Shown here piece by piece: positions 10,901-22,900 of a stretch of DNA of 64,000 nucleotides; positions within the stretch are counted from its first letter, which is position 1, and each line of letters opens with the position of its first letter. This stretch comes from Nelumbo lutea (lineage: Eukaryota > Streptophyta > Magnoliopsida > Proteales > Nelumbonaceae). Position numbers and translations under genes: made by a program. The notes beneath the pieces are model-generated. The model worked only from the letters and a program-made list of their open reading frames with translations. It had not been told where the DNA came from and did not search any database. The stretch lies in assembly GCA_022828595.1 (NCBI GenBank), contig JAKGHH010000007.1, forward strand, positions 63,352,727 through 63,416,726. The letters are read 5' to 3'.

Positions 10901-13900
10901 TTTATACCCTATAGTTTGATGTACTGAATCTCATTGTACATTGGTGTTCGTGTTTCTAATCCTTGTGATTTATTATACATTACATTACCTTTTTCAAAAA
11001 AAAAAGAGGTATGGTTCCTTATTATTTGTTATTTCTGGGATGAATGCTTTGGCATGGATGAAATGGATTTGGTATGGGATCTGTGTTCAATATGGCCCAG
11101 GTAATTCTATTCTTTAACTTCATACTGTGGTGCTGCTATATTTTCTTGGCTAGTGGTTCTACTATTTATATGGATATTTTTTCTGAATTTCGGTATGATA
11201 TTTCCTGTAAATTTGAGTGAAAACTACCTCAATTCAAGTTATTTGTTAGTTGACACTATGATTTGGGGATTGCCCAAAGTGTATTGGATCCACATTTACC
11301 CTGCATACTTATGTTCTCTGGCTGCGTTTGTTTGTTGAATTTTAAGTAAAAAACTTCAATATCATTTCCCACCGTATTCCTTTCCTCTGAAGCGGCATTG
11401 GAGGTGGGTAGGGAAGAAGAGATCTCATTCAACCTGGGTGATGCCTGGGGGAACATGAAGTTATCTCGAGGTCTCAATAGGTGCGGGATGCTACAGTAAT
11501 GGTATCAAACTGCCCTTCAGTGCAAAGTGGGGGTGTAACCAGTAGAGGAGTGTCTACTGCTTAAACTTAAATGTCTCTTTAGCCTTAGTTTAATACCAAA
11601 CCTATGGAAATTGATATTTGCGGGTCTAGTTTCAAGACAAAAACCTTGTGCGGTAGTCCTTTAGCAAAACCCTCATCTTCAGGTGTGTTAGTCCTTGAAT
11701 TTAAGAATACTAATGAGCTTTTGTGAATACAACATATATTATCCAGCCTCAACCATTGTCTGCCTCAACCCAGCAGGTTATAGTTAGGGGAGTGGAGGAA
11801 GGGACTAAAGGGGTGAGGTGGCCGAATGTAGGGAACAAGGTGAAAAAATCTGGGATTTGGTTTGTGAATCCTTTGAAGAGCTGATAAGGAAGAAGGTAGG
11901 GGCTGAAAACAATGAAGAAAGTTGAGAGATGGACTTGAAGAAAGAAGCACAAGTGAAGGTTCCAACGGGTCTAGGAGTCCATACCCTCTTATCTGGCTTG
12001 GAGGGATCCAAACAAACCTGATTAAGACAACCAAGCAAGACAAAAAGAGATTCAATTTCATCATCCCTAAGTCCTCTATGAAACCCAAAATCCCAAGTAG
12101 GATCTAAGGGTGTTCCCAAAGGTGCGGCAAATTTTGAGACCACCTCTTTTTTGTACAAAGAAACAGAAAATAGCGAAGGGAACGAATCCTTTAAAGGTGT
12201 GTCTCTTACCCAAATATCCTCCCAAAAATGAACAGTGTTGCCAGAATAAACTTCAAACCTGATAAAATTGAGGAATTGAGGAAGGGTGTTGTGAATTGCC
12301 TTCCAAGGTGCTGCTAGGTTAGCTTTCCTTGATACACCAGCATCCCATCCATTCTTTGACCTCCCATGAATGCTTCCCACCACTTCATGCCACAACCTCT
12401 CTCTTTCCAATGGCCATCGCCACAACCAACCCTTTCCGTCAAAAGAAATTTGGTACAAGCCAATTCCCCAAAAAATTATGGCGTTTTGTTGAGAAGTATT
12501 CCATGGGAAAGTAAACATTCTAGATAACCTACAAAAGAGAAGAACTTTCCTCTGTATTTCTCCTAATTGGTGTGTCCTCTGTAGAGCTCACGTTGAGGAT
12601 TGTTACCACCTATATTCTTCCATGCATTGGCTAACAAAAAGAGGAGAAAGAACTTTGTGGAAAAGTTAGAGATCAATGGTGAAGTTGTGGATAATTAGGA
12701 TGAGATTGCTAATGTTTTCATGAATCATTTCAGGGTAGTCTACAAAAGATGGGAGGATGTGAGGCTTAGAGTGGCCTAGATTGGACCCTGAGTTGGCGAG
12801 CTTGTTGGAAAAGGATTTCAACCTAGAAGAAATAAGGGGGGCTGTGTTTTCAATGGATAGATCTAAAGCACTTGGACCCAAAAACTTCACTATGGCTTTC
12901 TATTAGGATTCTTGGGATATTATCAAGTTAGACTTGTGGGCAGTCTTTGTGGAGTTTGTGGAGGACCATTGTTTTAGTCAAGAGATCAACTCCACTTTCT
13001 TGGCCTTGATACCTAAAAAAGGAGATGCCGTCTAATTGAAAGACTTAAGATTCATTAGGCTAGTGACTAGCATTTATAAGATTATGGCCTAAGTATTGCT
13101 CTTAAGGTTAAAACTAGCCCTACCCAATTTGACAAGACAATCTCAAGGGGCCTTCATTCAAGGAAGACAGATTATAGATCAAATTTTGATAGCAAATGAA
13201 TGTGTAGAGGACCTCAAGAGAAGGGGAGAGAAAGGTTTCATCTGTAAATTGGATTTGGAGAAAACATATGATATGGTTGATAGGTGTTTTTTTTTGTTGG
13301 AGTCCTTGAGAAACTATGGTTTTGGAGAGAAGTGGTGTTGCTGGATCGAGGCGTGTTTAAAAACTCCCCATTATTCAGTTATAGTTAATGGAGTGGTTTG
13401 GGACTTCTTTCCAGCTTTTAGAAGTTTGAGACAAGGGTCCCCCTTTCTCCCTTCCTTTTCACTCTGATAGCTAATGTGTTTAGCAGACTCATCTCGAGAG
13501 CTGATGGTCTATATATGTTTAGAGGCTGGAGGGTAGGCAGAGAGGGTACTGTGGCAACACATTTGTAATTTGCGGATGATACAATCATTTTTTGTGAGAC
13601 CGGAGACCCACTAAAGGCCAGGATTTTGAAATGAGTATTCTTGTTTGAATGTGTGTCAAAGTTGATGATTAATTTCGAAAAGAGTTGTGTAGTGGGGGTA
13701 GATTTGGAGTTGGTAGAGATGAATGAGATGGCAAAGTCCTTAGTCTGCCTTACCTCTAGCTGGCCTTTGAAGTTCTTGGGTTTGCCTTTTGGAGTCCAAT
13801 TATAGAAAAATGCACAAAGAAGTTGGTAGTTTAGAAGAGAAACTACATCTCCCTTGGGGGTCGTATCACCTTAATAAAAGTTACTATAGCAAACTTGCCA

Positions 13901-16900
13901 ACTTACTTTCTATCGGTCTTTAGGGTGATTTTGAAGGTGGAGAAAATTATGAGGGATTTCTTGTGGGAGGTTGGGGAAGGGAGGAAGGGTCATGTGGTTA
14001 GGTGGGAAATAGTGTGTAGGAGGAAGGGGTAGGGGGCTTGGGCTTAGGCAATTTAAGGAAGAAGAATACAGTTTTGCTAGGCAAATGGCTGTGGAGATGA
14101 CCTCTAGAAAGGGAAAAACTTTGGCACAAAGTTGTAAGAAGTGTGCATGGTGATGCAGATAATGGTTGGGATGCTAGTGTATCTCGGTAGGCTACACTGA
14201 ATTCTCCATGGAAGGCTATTCATAGTATTCAACCTGTTTTCTTGAACCTGATCAGGTATGATGCTTGTACTGAAGATATGGTTTTGTTCTAGGAGGTTGT
14301 TTGGATTGGTGACTTCACCCTCAAGGATCTTTTCCTCTTCTTGTATTCCCTTTCATGTTTTAAAAATGAGTCAATTGGAATTTGGATTTTAGAAGAGATC
14401 AAGTGATTTTGAGCTTGACTAGGTTGCTTTGCTCCTTAAAAACTCATGATCCTATTTGCTTGAACCCTTCCTCCCTAGACGCTCTTATTTGGAAGCCTTT
14501 GTCCCTGGGCTCCTTTTCTTGTGCTTCCTTCTTTGCCTCCTTGTGTACCTTTTCTTTGTCTCAGCCTTTTCATAACAAGGAGGTTTGGTCCAAACCTGTC
14601 CCTCCAAAAGTGGGAGTCGTCTGTGGGGAAGTCTCTCTTGGAAAATAAACACCTTGGATGTTTTGCAAAAAGGAAGACCTAGTCTTTGTATATCACCTAA
14701 TTGGTGTACCCTCTACAAAGCAAATGAAGAAAGTTGTTACTGTAGAGAAGATGGGCCGAATGGCCCATAGGCTGTTATTGTATGTTATCTCTATGTTCTT
14801 CTCTGTAATGGGCCTTATTTTGGGCCCATACTCTTTTATGTTCATTTTTTTGTAATTTCTTGTCCAACTAAGGACCTCTCTTGTAATTACTAAAAGATTA
14901 ACTTAATAAAAGTGTATTAGAGAGTTAGAGGGAGGTTATGTTCAAAACATTCATCCTCTAACTCTCCTTGCCGCAACTCTCTCTTCTTCTCTAATCTCTC
15001 TTGCTAGTCTCCTTTGTTCAAACACAGTCCCCACTTCTAGGACTGTTTTTCAACTTGGTATCAGAGCAGGCCACTACTTGGCGAGTCCCTCATGTGGTTC
15101 TAGTCCAGCCAACTACATGAGGAGGTTCTAGGGCTGAGAGTTTACAGTCATCCGCCTAATTCTTGGAGGTCGTTGGAAGGTTCCCAAGCTTCTACACACT
15201 TGGAGAAGGGTTCGGTGGCCAGGAAGAATCAGAGAACAAGTTGCTTTGCCTGATTTAAAATCAGAGAAAAGGTTTTTTTTTTCAAAGTCATCCTAGAGGA
15301 CAAGTGTTCGGCCTAGTTTATTGTACAAACCAGAGACTCTCTTACTGTAAGTCTTTGCTCAGTTGTTTCTGGGTTAATTTTTCACAGTTCTGGACTGTTA
15401 AAAGGGGCCGAAGTTTCCTTGAAAACAGTGCTACTATTCAGTTACCCTCTGGTCTGACTTAATCCAGAGATTTCTGGGTTGTTTTTATCTCTTTTCTGGA
15501 TTGTCAAGTAGCCGAAATACCCCTGGAATCACTGCTACTGAGACTACATCATTCAGCCACTGTTGCTGGACTGCTCCTACCCAGAAATCTCTGGGTTGTT
15601 TTTGGAGGTCCTATTCGGATGATTATTGGGTTGGGAAGTTGCTGAGACTGTTAAAACTAAGAGGTACTAGTCTCATCTTCATTCCAGCCCCTTCTTGAAG
15701 GCTGAAACAGTAAACAATGTGCTGTCAAGTATTGCACACTGAGTGTTCGACAAAAGGTCTCTCAAGGACTGTATTTCTTTTGCCTTCCTCTTGGGACATC
15801 GACTGTTAGAATCAGAAATATCTTGTGTTTGGAGGTTGCTGGGTGCCTTTTGGAGGCTGAAACAAAAAAGAAAAGAATTATCAACGAACTTTGCATGATG
15901 AATTTCTCAAACTTTGAAAACAAGAATACTGCTGAATATGGGTAGATGTTGGGAACCCCATCTGATTCTATGCTAGCTGTAACTACAATCAAGCTTGATG
16001 GGACCAATTACTTAGCTTGGTCAGAATCAGTGAAAATCCATATTTGTAGCAAGGGAAAATGGGGTTTTATTTCTGGGAGCAAGAAAGCTCCTTCAGAGGA
16101 TGATCCATCTTATGAGAAATGGGTATAAGAAAACTACACCGTAATTGGGTGGCTTGTGAACTCAATGCAGCCACAGATCAGTCAACATTATCTGTGGATG
16201 AATTCGGCTAAAGAGATCTGGGATAGTGTTGCAGAGACTTATTCCCAGAAGTTGAATTTTGCTAGAGCTTACAAACTGAGAAGTGATGTGAAAAATCTAA
16301 GACAAGGGGAGAAGTCACTTGCAGCATACTTCTCAATCTTAAAATCTATATGACAAGAGATTGATTTGATAGAGGCCGTGACTTGGGATTCCCCTAAGGA
16401 TGCTGAAACATACAGGAAATTGGTTGAACGGAATAGGGTGTTTGAGTTCTTGACAGGGCTGAATTCTGAATATGATATTACAAAGCAAAACATCTTGTCC
16501 AATGAAGATGTTTCATTGTCACAAGCCTATACTCTGGTTAGCAGTGAAGAAAGTAGAAGGCAAGTGCAGGTTCAAGGAGTTGGTATTAATGATTATTTTG
16601 CAAATATGGGAAATAAACCCAAAGGGGTTACAGAAGCTCACAGTGGCTCAAGAAGGAAAGAAGTGTGTGAATATTGTAAGAAACCGAAACATTCAAAGGA
16701 CAAGTGTTGGAAGTTGCATCCCAATCTTGTATCTATCAGATTCTAGAGGAATAATGATAGTAGAAAGACATGAAGTGCACATTCAGCCACAGGCACAGAT
16801 ACAGAGGTTGAATCTACCAGTGCACAGTTGGCAGCCATGAAAGCTGAATATGAAAAGTTTGGAAAGATGATCAATCAGCTTGAAGGTGCATCTTCATCAT

Positions 16901-19900
16901 CCATCCCTTCTGGAAGTTCAGCCACCATTGCCTTTGCTCACTCAGGTATAAGGGCCCTCAGGTAAACACAAAACCCCTTGGATCATAGACTCAGGTGCTT
17001 CTGATCACATGACCAACCTTTCCACTTTATTTGTTTCATATGACTTACTTCTTGGCCGTGACAAAATCACCTTAGCTGATGGTTCTCTTGCCCTTATTTC
17101 CGGCAAGGGAACTGTCAAGGCTACAGACTCCTTACTCTTACCTTCCACTCTTCATGTGCGTAAGTTAAATACCGTTTTGTTATCTGTAAGTAGCCTGACC
17201 AAATCATTGAATTGTTGTGTAACCTTTTTCCCTTCTCACTGTGTGTTTCAGGACATGAAGTCTCAGAAGGTGATTGGGAGTGGCCATGAAGCGAATGGAA
17301 TATACTTGCTCGACACCCTTGGCCAAATTATGCTGAGTCAAATTATGTTGAGTCATTGTCGGTTGGTTCTACTTTAAGCCATTTGTTTCCAAAACTGTTT
17401 AAGGAAGTCAGTGTGTCCAGTCTCAATTGTGAGTCCTGTCAGTTGTTAAAGCATTGTAGAAAAATTTACCCTGTGAGCAATAAAAGATCCTCTTTTCTTT
17501 TTCATATTGTGCACTGTGATGTGTGGGGGCCATACCATTTATCCTCTATGGGGGGTTACAGATATTTTATCTTGTTCATTGATGACTTCTCTAGATTCAC
17601 CTGGATATACTTAATGAAATCCCGGGATGAAGTCCCAAGACTTGTGAGGCAATTTCATGAGCTTGTTCTAACTCAATTTGGTACAAGAATTAAGATTTTT
17701 AGATTTGACAATGCAAAAGAGTACTTTGAGAAGAGTTTATCCTTGTATCTTTCGGACATGGGGGTTATTCATCAAAGTTTCTGTGTTAGAACCCCTGAAC
17801 AAAATGGAGTTGCTGAGAGGAAAAATAGACATATTGTTGAAGTTGCAAGGAGCCTTTTGTTTGCCTCACATGTTCCCACAAGATTTTGGGGTGATGCTAT
17901 ACTTACTGCTACCTATCTCATAAACCGTATTCCTTCCAGGGTTTTAGGGTTTAAATCCCCCTTCAGTCTTCTTCATCTAGACAAGGATCTCTTTCTAATT
18001 CCTCTTCGTGTGTTTGGTTGTACCTGCTATGTTCACATTCCAAGTGTGCAAAGACACAAGTTTGAACCGAAAGCCCACAAATGTATCTTCCTTGGTTACT
18101 CTCCCACACAAAAGGGTTATTGCTATTTTGATCCAAAGACTGACACCTGACATGTCTCTATGGATGTTACCTTTAATGAACTTTCTCCTTTTTATAGTTC
18201 CTCTCAGGATGGACTTTGTCCACAGGGGGAGAGTCTGTCACAAGTTTTTGCTCTTCCTCTTACTGTCTCAGTTGAGCCTCTTGACAAACCTGTATCTTCA
18301 CCAAATGAGTCAAAGGAGGATCAATCACTTCATACCTCTTGTCCAGGGGGCCCTATTTCTTTACCCCCTCACCCTATCCATAATCCCAAAGTGTATCAAA
18401 GACAGAGATCCAGGAATGAGCAAGTGGTTTCCCTTACAACAGATGAAGCTCATACATTCCCAATCACAGATGAGATAACAGGTACTGCTTCAACTCCTTT
18501 AGAATCATCTTTTCCAGACCTTGATGTCCCCATTGCTGTTAGGAAAGGGAAGCGGAAATGTACTGCACACTGCATTTCCAAACACCTTTCTTATGACTTG
18601 CTTTCTCCTTCATACTTTTCCTATCTCTCTTCTGTTGCTTCTAACCCCATTCCTAGGTCTGTCTCAGAAGCTCTTGGGATTCCAGAATGGAAATATGCTA
18701 TGAAAACCGAAATGGATGCTCTACATGCAAATGGTACTTGGGAGGTGGTGGATTTTCCTGAAGGGAAGAATCCGGTTGGGTGCAAGTGGGTTTTCACGAT
18801 TAAATACAGGGCTGATGGAACTATTGAGAGGTACAAAGTTAGGCTTGTTGCAAAAGGGTATACACAGACATATGGAATTGACTACTTGGAGACTTTTGCC
18901 CCTGTTGCCAAGATGACATCTGTGAGGGTTCTTTTATCTCTGGCAGCTCACTTTGATTGACCTCTCTATCAGTTGAATGTAAAGAATGCATTCCTGAATG
19001 GTGACTTACATGAGGAAGTCTACATGTGCCTTTGCAAGGAAATGTATGCAGATTGAAGAAATCTCTTTATGGTCTCAAACAATCTCCTAGAGCCTGGTTT
19101 GAGAGATTTAGAGCTGCACTTGTTAGATTCGGCTATGTTCAGACACAGTCGGATCATACTCTGTTTGTGAAGAGAAGTAGATCCTTGGCAGTGTATCTCA
19201 TTGTGTATGTTGATGACATTATAGTGACTGGTAATGATGCCTCAGGCATTCTGGCTCTTAAGTCTTTCCTCTGTACAGAATTTGAGATTAAGGATCTGGG
19301 GGAGTTGAGATACTTCCTTGGCATAGAAGTTGCCAGATCCAAGGATGTGATCCTTATTTCCCAAAGGAAATATGTTCTTGATTTATTGTCTGAAACTGGA
19401 AAACTGGGTGCAAGACCAACTGCAACTCCCATTGATATGAGTCAAACTTTCAGCTACACATGGAACTTTGTTGGAAGACAAAGGGGTTTTTCAGAGACTT
19501 CTTGGGAAGCTCCTGTGCCTGTGTATGACTAGACCAGACATTGCGTATGCTGTCAGTTGCATTAGCCAATTCATGCATGCTCCTAGAGATACTCATATTG
19601 CAGTCTGTGGCTGGTAATGTTGTCTCTTGGCGGAGTAAGAAACAATCTGTTGTGGCCAGATCTTCTGCAGAAGCAGAGTATAGGGCCATGGCACATGGGG
19701 TCTCGGAATTGTTGTGGCTAAGGTCCTAGTCTAATTGTAGCCTCTTTTTGTTGTTTGTATCCTGGTAATAGTCTATTAACTTCTAAAAGTAACAAAAACA
19801 AAGACATTTTGAATGCCTAAAGTGAGGTATGCAATTAAGAGAAATAATCATGCTAAGAGTTTTAGAAGCTTTAATTGCTGAATGCTTGAAGCACTTTTGT

Positions 19901-22900
19901 AAGTGGTACCATCTGCATCTGCACCCTCTCATCTCTTCTTCTTCTCCTCTCTCCCCCTCTTTCCCTCCCTCCTGTTTTATTCTTCTTTCTTCTTTTTGTT
20001 GTGCTTATTTCTTTAAGAGTACTGGTTTGGTAAAAAAGGATTTAAATGTCTAATGTAGCTTTCTCTATTCTTGTTGTTTTAGGTTCCATTTTTTTAATTA
20101 TCAAATATTTAGCTTGACTATGATCTGATTCTTTTATAAGAATTTGGAGTTACTATTTATGTCAATTCTACTTCAGGGTTGTGGATTGTTTTGACTTTTG
20201 CAATCAATCGCATGGTTTCAGGAGCTGATAAGCTTCAACAAAATTAGTATTATCAAAACTTGGCTCTTAGGGAGTCCCCATAAGCATTGGGCCTAAATAT
20301 GTTGTTAATATAATATAGTGCCATTTTCATCTTCAAAACTCCACTATTCTAGAGGGTCCCAGATATCCAATGCAGCTTCCATCAAAATTAACTATTTTTT
20401 ATAGTAAAATAAAATTTTACTATAAATCAATTCTACTAGTTGATTCTCATTGCATTTGAGCCACAACTCTACTAGTTGATAAATCAACAACCATTAACCA
20501 TCCTTTAATAATGTCATGCCATCCATGTAAAACAGGGCAAATATGTCTGTGGTCTTTGAACAATGCACTGCTTCCATTGATGCTCTCAATAACTGCTTCT
20601 ATACTGCAATTTTACCCATTGAAGATCCTTTACTTCTTAAATTGTTCAGAAAACCACTGCCCTAGTGCATTGCCACATGATCAAGCAAATTATGTTGCTT
20701 GGTTAAACAAACTAGCAAAATCTGTCGGAGGTGTCCACCTGCAGCCACAGAGAAAAACCACTCCAAATATAAGAAATAAATGATCAAGAGATTAGTAAAT
20801 GGTAAGTAGTCTCTCCACTTACAATACAAAGAAGGCATATACGAGACGATAAGTACCAATTTGATCTCTCTTTAAGAGTATCTCAAGTGTTATTATTTTT
20901 TTTCAGGGCAACCTCCTAGCAAAAGCACTAATTTCTAGGGACACAGGTCTACCCCATACTTTGACTAGAAAAGGTTGTGATGAAAGAGGGGAAAAAGAGA
21001 GAACACAGGAAGGAAGAAAAGGTAGTAGGGAGGAGAGGCCGAGAGGGTGACATTTTAAACCCTAACCTGAACGGTCAGTCTGGTAATAAGGAGTTAGGTA
21101 GAGATCAACGAAGGGGATAGACAGAAGAGTCAAAAAGATTGCCAGAGGTTAAGGTGCATGCTAGGAAAAATGATGCAGGAGCAGATCACTTCAAGCCTGT
21201 CCTGGGTCTGGAGTATGTATGTATGTATGTTATATATTGAATTATTTATAAATATTACATATGATGCATATAACATATATTTATATAATATTTTAAACAC
21301 GTTAACAATTTAACATATATTTTATATATACCCATGAAAAAAGCCTTTGTACAACCAGAGTCTGCACAACAGTGGAAAGTACCAAAAAAGACTTTAGGTC
21401 ATTATTTCTTGTGTGTTTACACAGATTTTGAAACTCAAAAATAGAAACTCTAATTTGTCTGCCCAGCCCATGATCACCTTTATTTGAAAGTGAGCTGCAG
21501 TAGGAAAAAAAGTGAGCTGGATTTACAAAAGTGTGATGCAGATTGCAATGGAGGAAATAGTGGAAGGAGGGGAACAGGAGATAGACGTGATAGGTTGTAT
21601 GGTAAGACAATTCAGCAATTATGAGAGCACTATGAAAGATAAGAAAGTAAAGGAGACTTTGAGAGTTGCAAAACCTGAGATTGTACTGATTCAAAGTCTA
21701 AGTTGGGAGGTCTCAATAGAGCTCAATAATAGTCAGGTAAGAAGAGCATATGGTCATCTAGGAGTATTAGTTGGTTTTCTTTGGGGGGGGGTGAGACATC
21801 AGGGCTAGTCACAACTTGTGGAAGAATGAATTTTTTGAATGCAAGGAACTAATTGAAAGATTCTTCCTTAGTTAAACTGAGGAATTAGTTGGTTTATGGC
21901 ACCTTCTTTGAGAGGGGGGGGGGGATGAGACATCAGGGCTAGTCACAACTTTGTGGAAGAATGATTTTTTTTGAATGCAAGGAACTAACTGGAAGACTCA
22001 CTTTCTTAGTTAAGCTGAGGAATTTGCAAGTCAGATTTAATAATCTTAATAAAGGGAGCACTAACATCATTTCCAACATTCATTCAGTTCTCACTCCTTG
22101 ATTGCCATGTGTATGTCTATTAATTGGTTATTACTTTTACAAAGGCTACTGCCTTTACCAAGTTTGTCGTTCTTTCTATAACTTGTTTCTTACCTAAGTG
22201 CTACTGTGGTCTGTGGGTTTCCCATGGATGCCAAGTAGAATGCATGTGGTAATGAAGAATAGTAAATTGAATTCAACGAGTGGTTTCAATATTCTTATCT
22301 TTATAAAACATAGAAAGATTATTAAGAAAGTGATCTCAACTTCAATGCTCATATGAGCAACCATTAAAGTTGTTTACAAGTTCATACAGTAAGAAGTTTT
22401 CAAGACATCAAAGCTTTTGGTGCTGAATAACATGTTAACAGATGACAGGCTACCATATTAACTTATATTTGGGTTCTCTAAAGACAAACCAAATTATAAG
22501 CCTCTGTTTTCTTTTTATTTATTATTAATATTTATATTTTCTTTATTTTTTCCTTAATATTATTTCTACAAAATACATGCGACTTAATACGTAAGTGTTC
22601 ATTTCATGATTCAGGTTCTTGATCGTGGGGAGAAGATAGAGCTTCTGGTGGATAAGACTGAGAATCTCCATAACCAGGTAGATGCTTTTCTCATTGGCAC
22701 TTGTACTCAAGACATGTTCTTTTTTATATTATTTTCTTGGTTTGGTTTGAACTAATCGTTAGAGGTGGGATGTTGAGTTCGAAAAAATTCATATTTCAAT
22801 TATGTCCTGATCTTGTTGTGGAAATAAAACCATGTTACAGGCTCAGGACTTCCGTAACACAGGAACTAAGATGCGTAGGAAGATGTGGCTGCAAAATATG

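Larger units (their letters stand above)
8560..11008 (+). mobile_element. Internally deleted LINE with tandem repeats
   Basis: The 3' part (10720-11008) encodes [14 protein letters not shown], a late zf-RVT motif of plant L1, followed by a 3' UTR and an A run at 10999-11008. Before it, repeated DNA encodes [13 protein letters not shown], the beginning of a LINE endonuclease. RT and most of the endonuclease are absent. Sequence at 8560-9900 has LINE ORF1 character (for example [12 protein letters not shown]), but its exact start is uncertain. Confidence 0.6.
14741..19731 (+). mobile_element. Ty1/copia retrotransposon, 3' LTR missing
   Basis: A 5' LTR, primer-binding site, gag, protease, integrase, RT and RNase H in copia order (integrase before RT). 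Each domain is recognisable, but stops and small deletions break the frame. The sequence ends in the RNase H just after [10 protein letters not shown], and no second LTR is found before 22 kb. It is nested in the LINE at 12616-14740, inside the VAMP72 intron. The 5 bases before the LTR are GTTAC; the matching duplication cannot be checked because the right end is lost. Confidence 0.88.
8161..22614 (+). other. 14.45-kb VAMP72 intron filled with retroelements
   Basis: The donor GTACGT at 8161 pairs in phase with the acceptor ATTCAG at 22609-22614, joining IEK to VLDRGEK. Within it lie a deleted LINE with tandem repeats (about 8560-11008), an inverted LINE segment (11918-12615), another LINE (12616-14740), a copia element (14741 to about 19731) and a LINE endonuclease remnant (about 21500-22030). 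Most are in the same orientation as the gene. Confidence 0.8.

Noticed and set aside
19732..20000. 3' LTR of the copia element
   Set aside because: No stretch resembles 14741-15052 and there is no polypurine tract after the RNase H.
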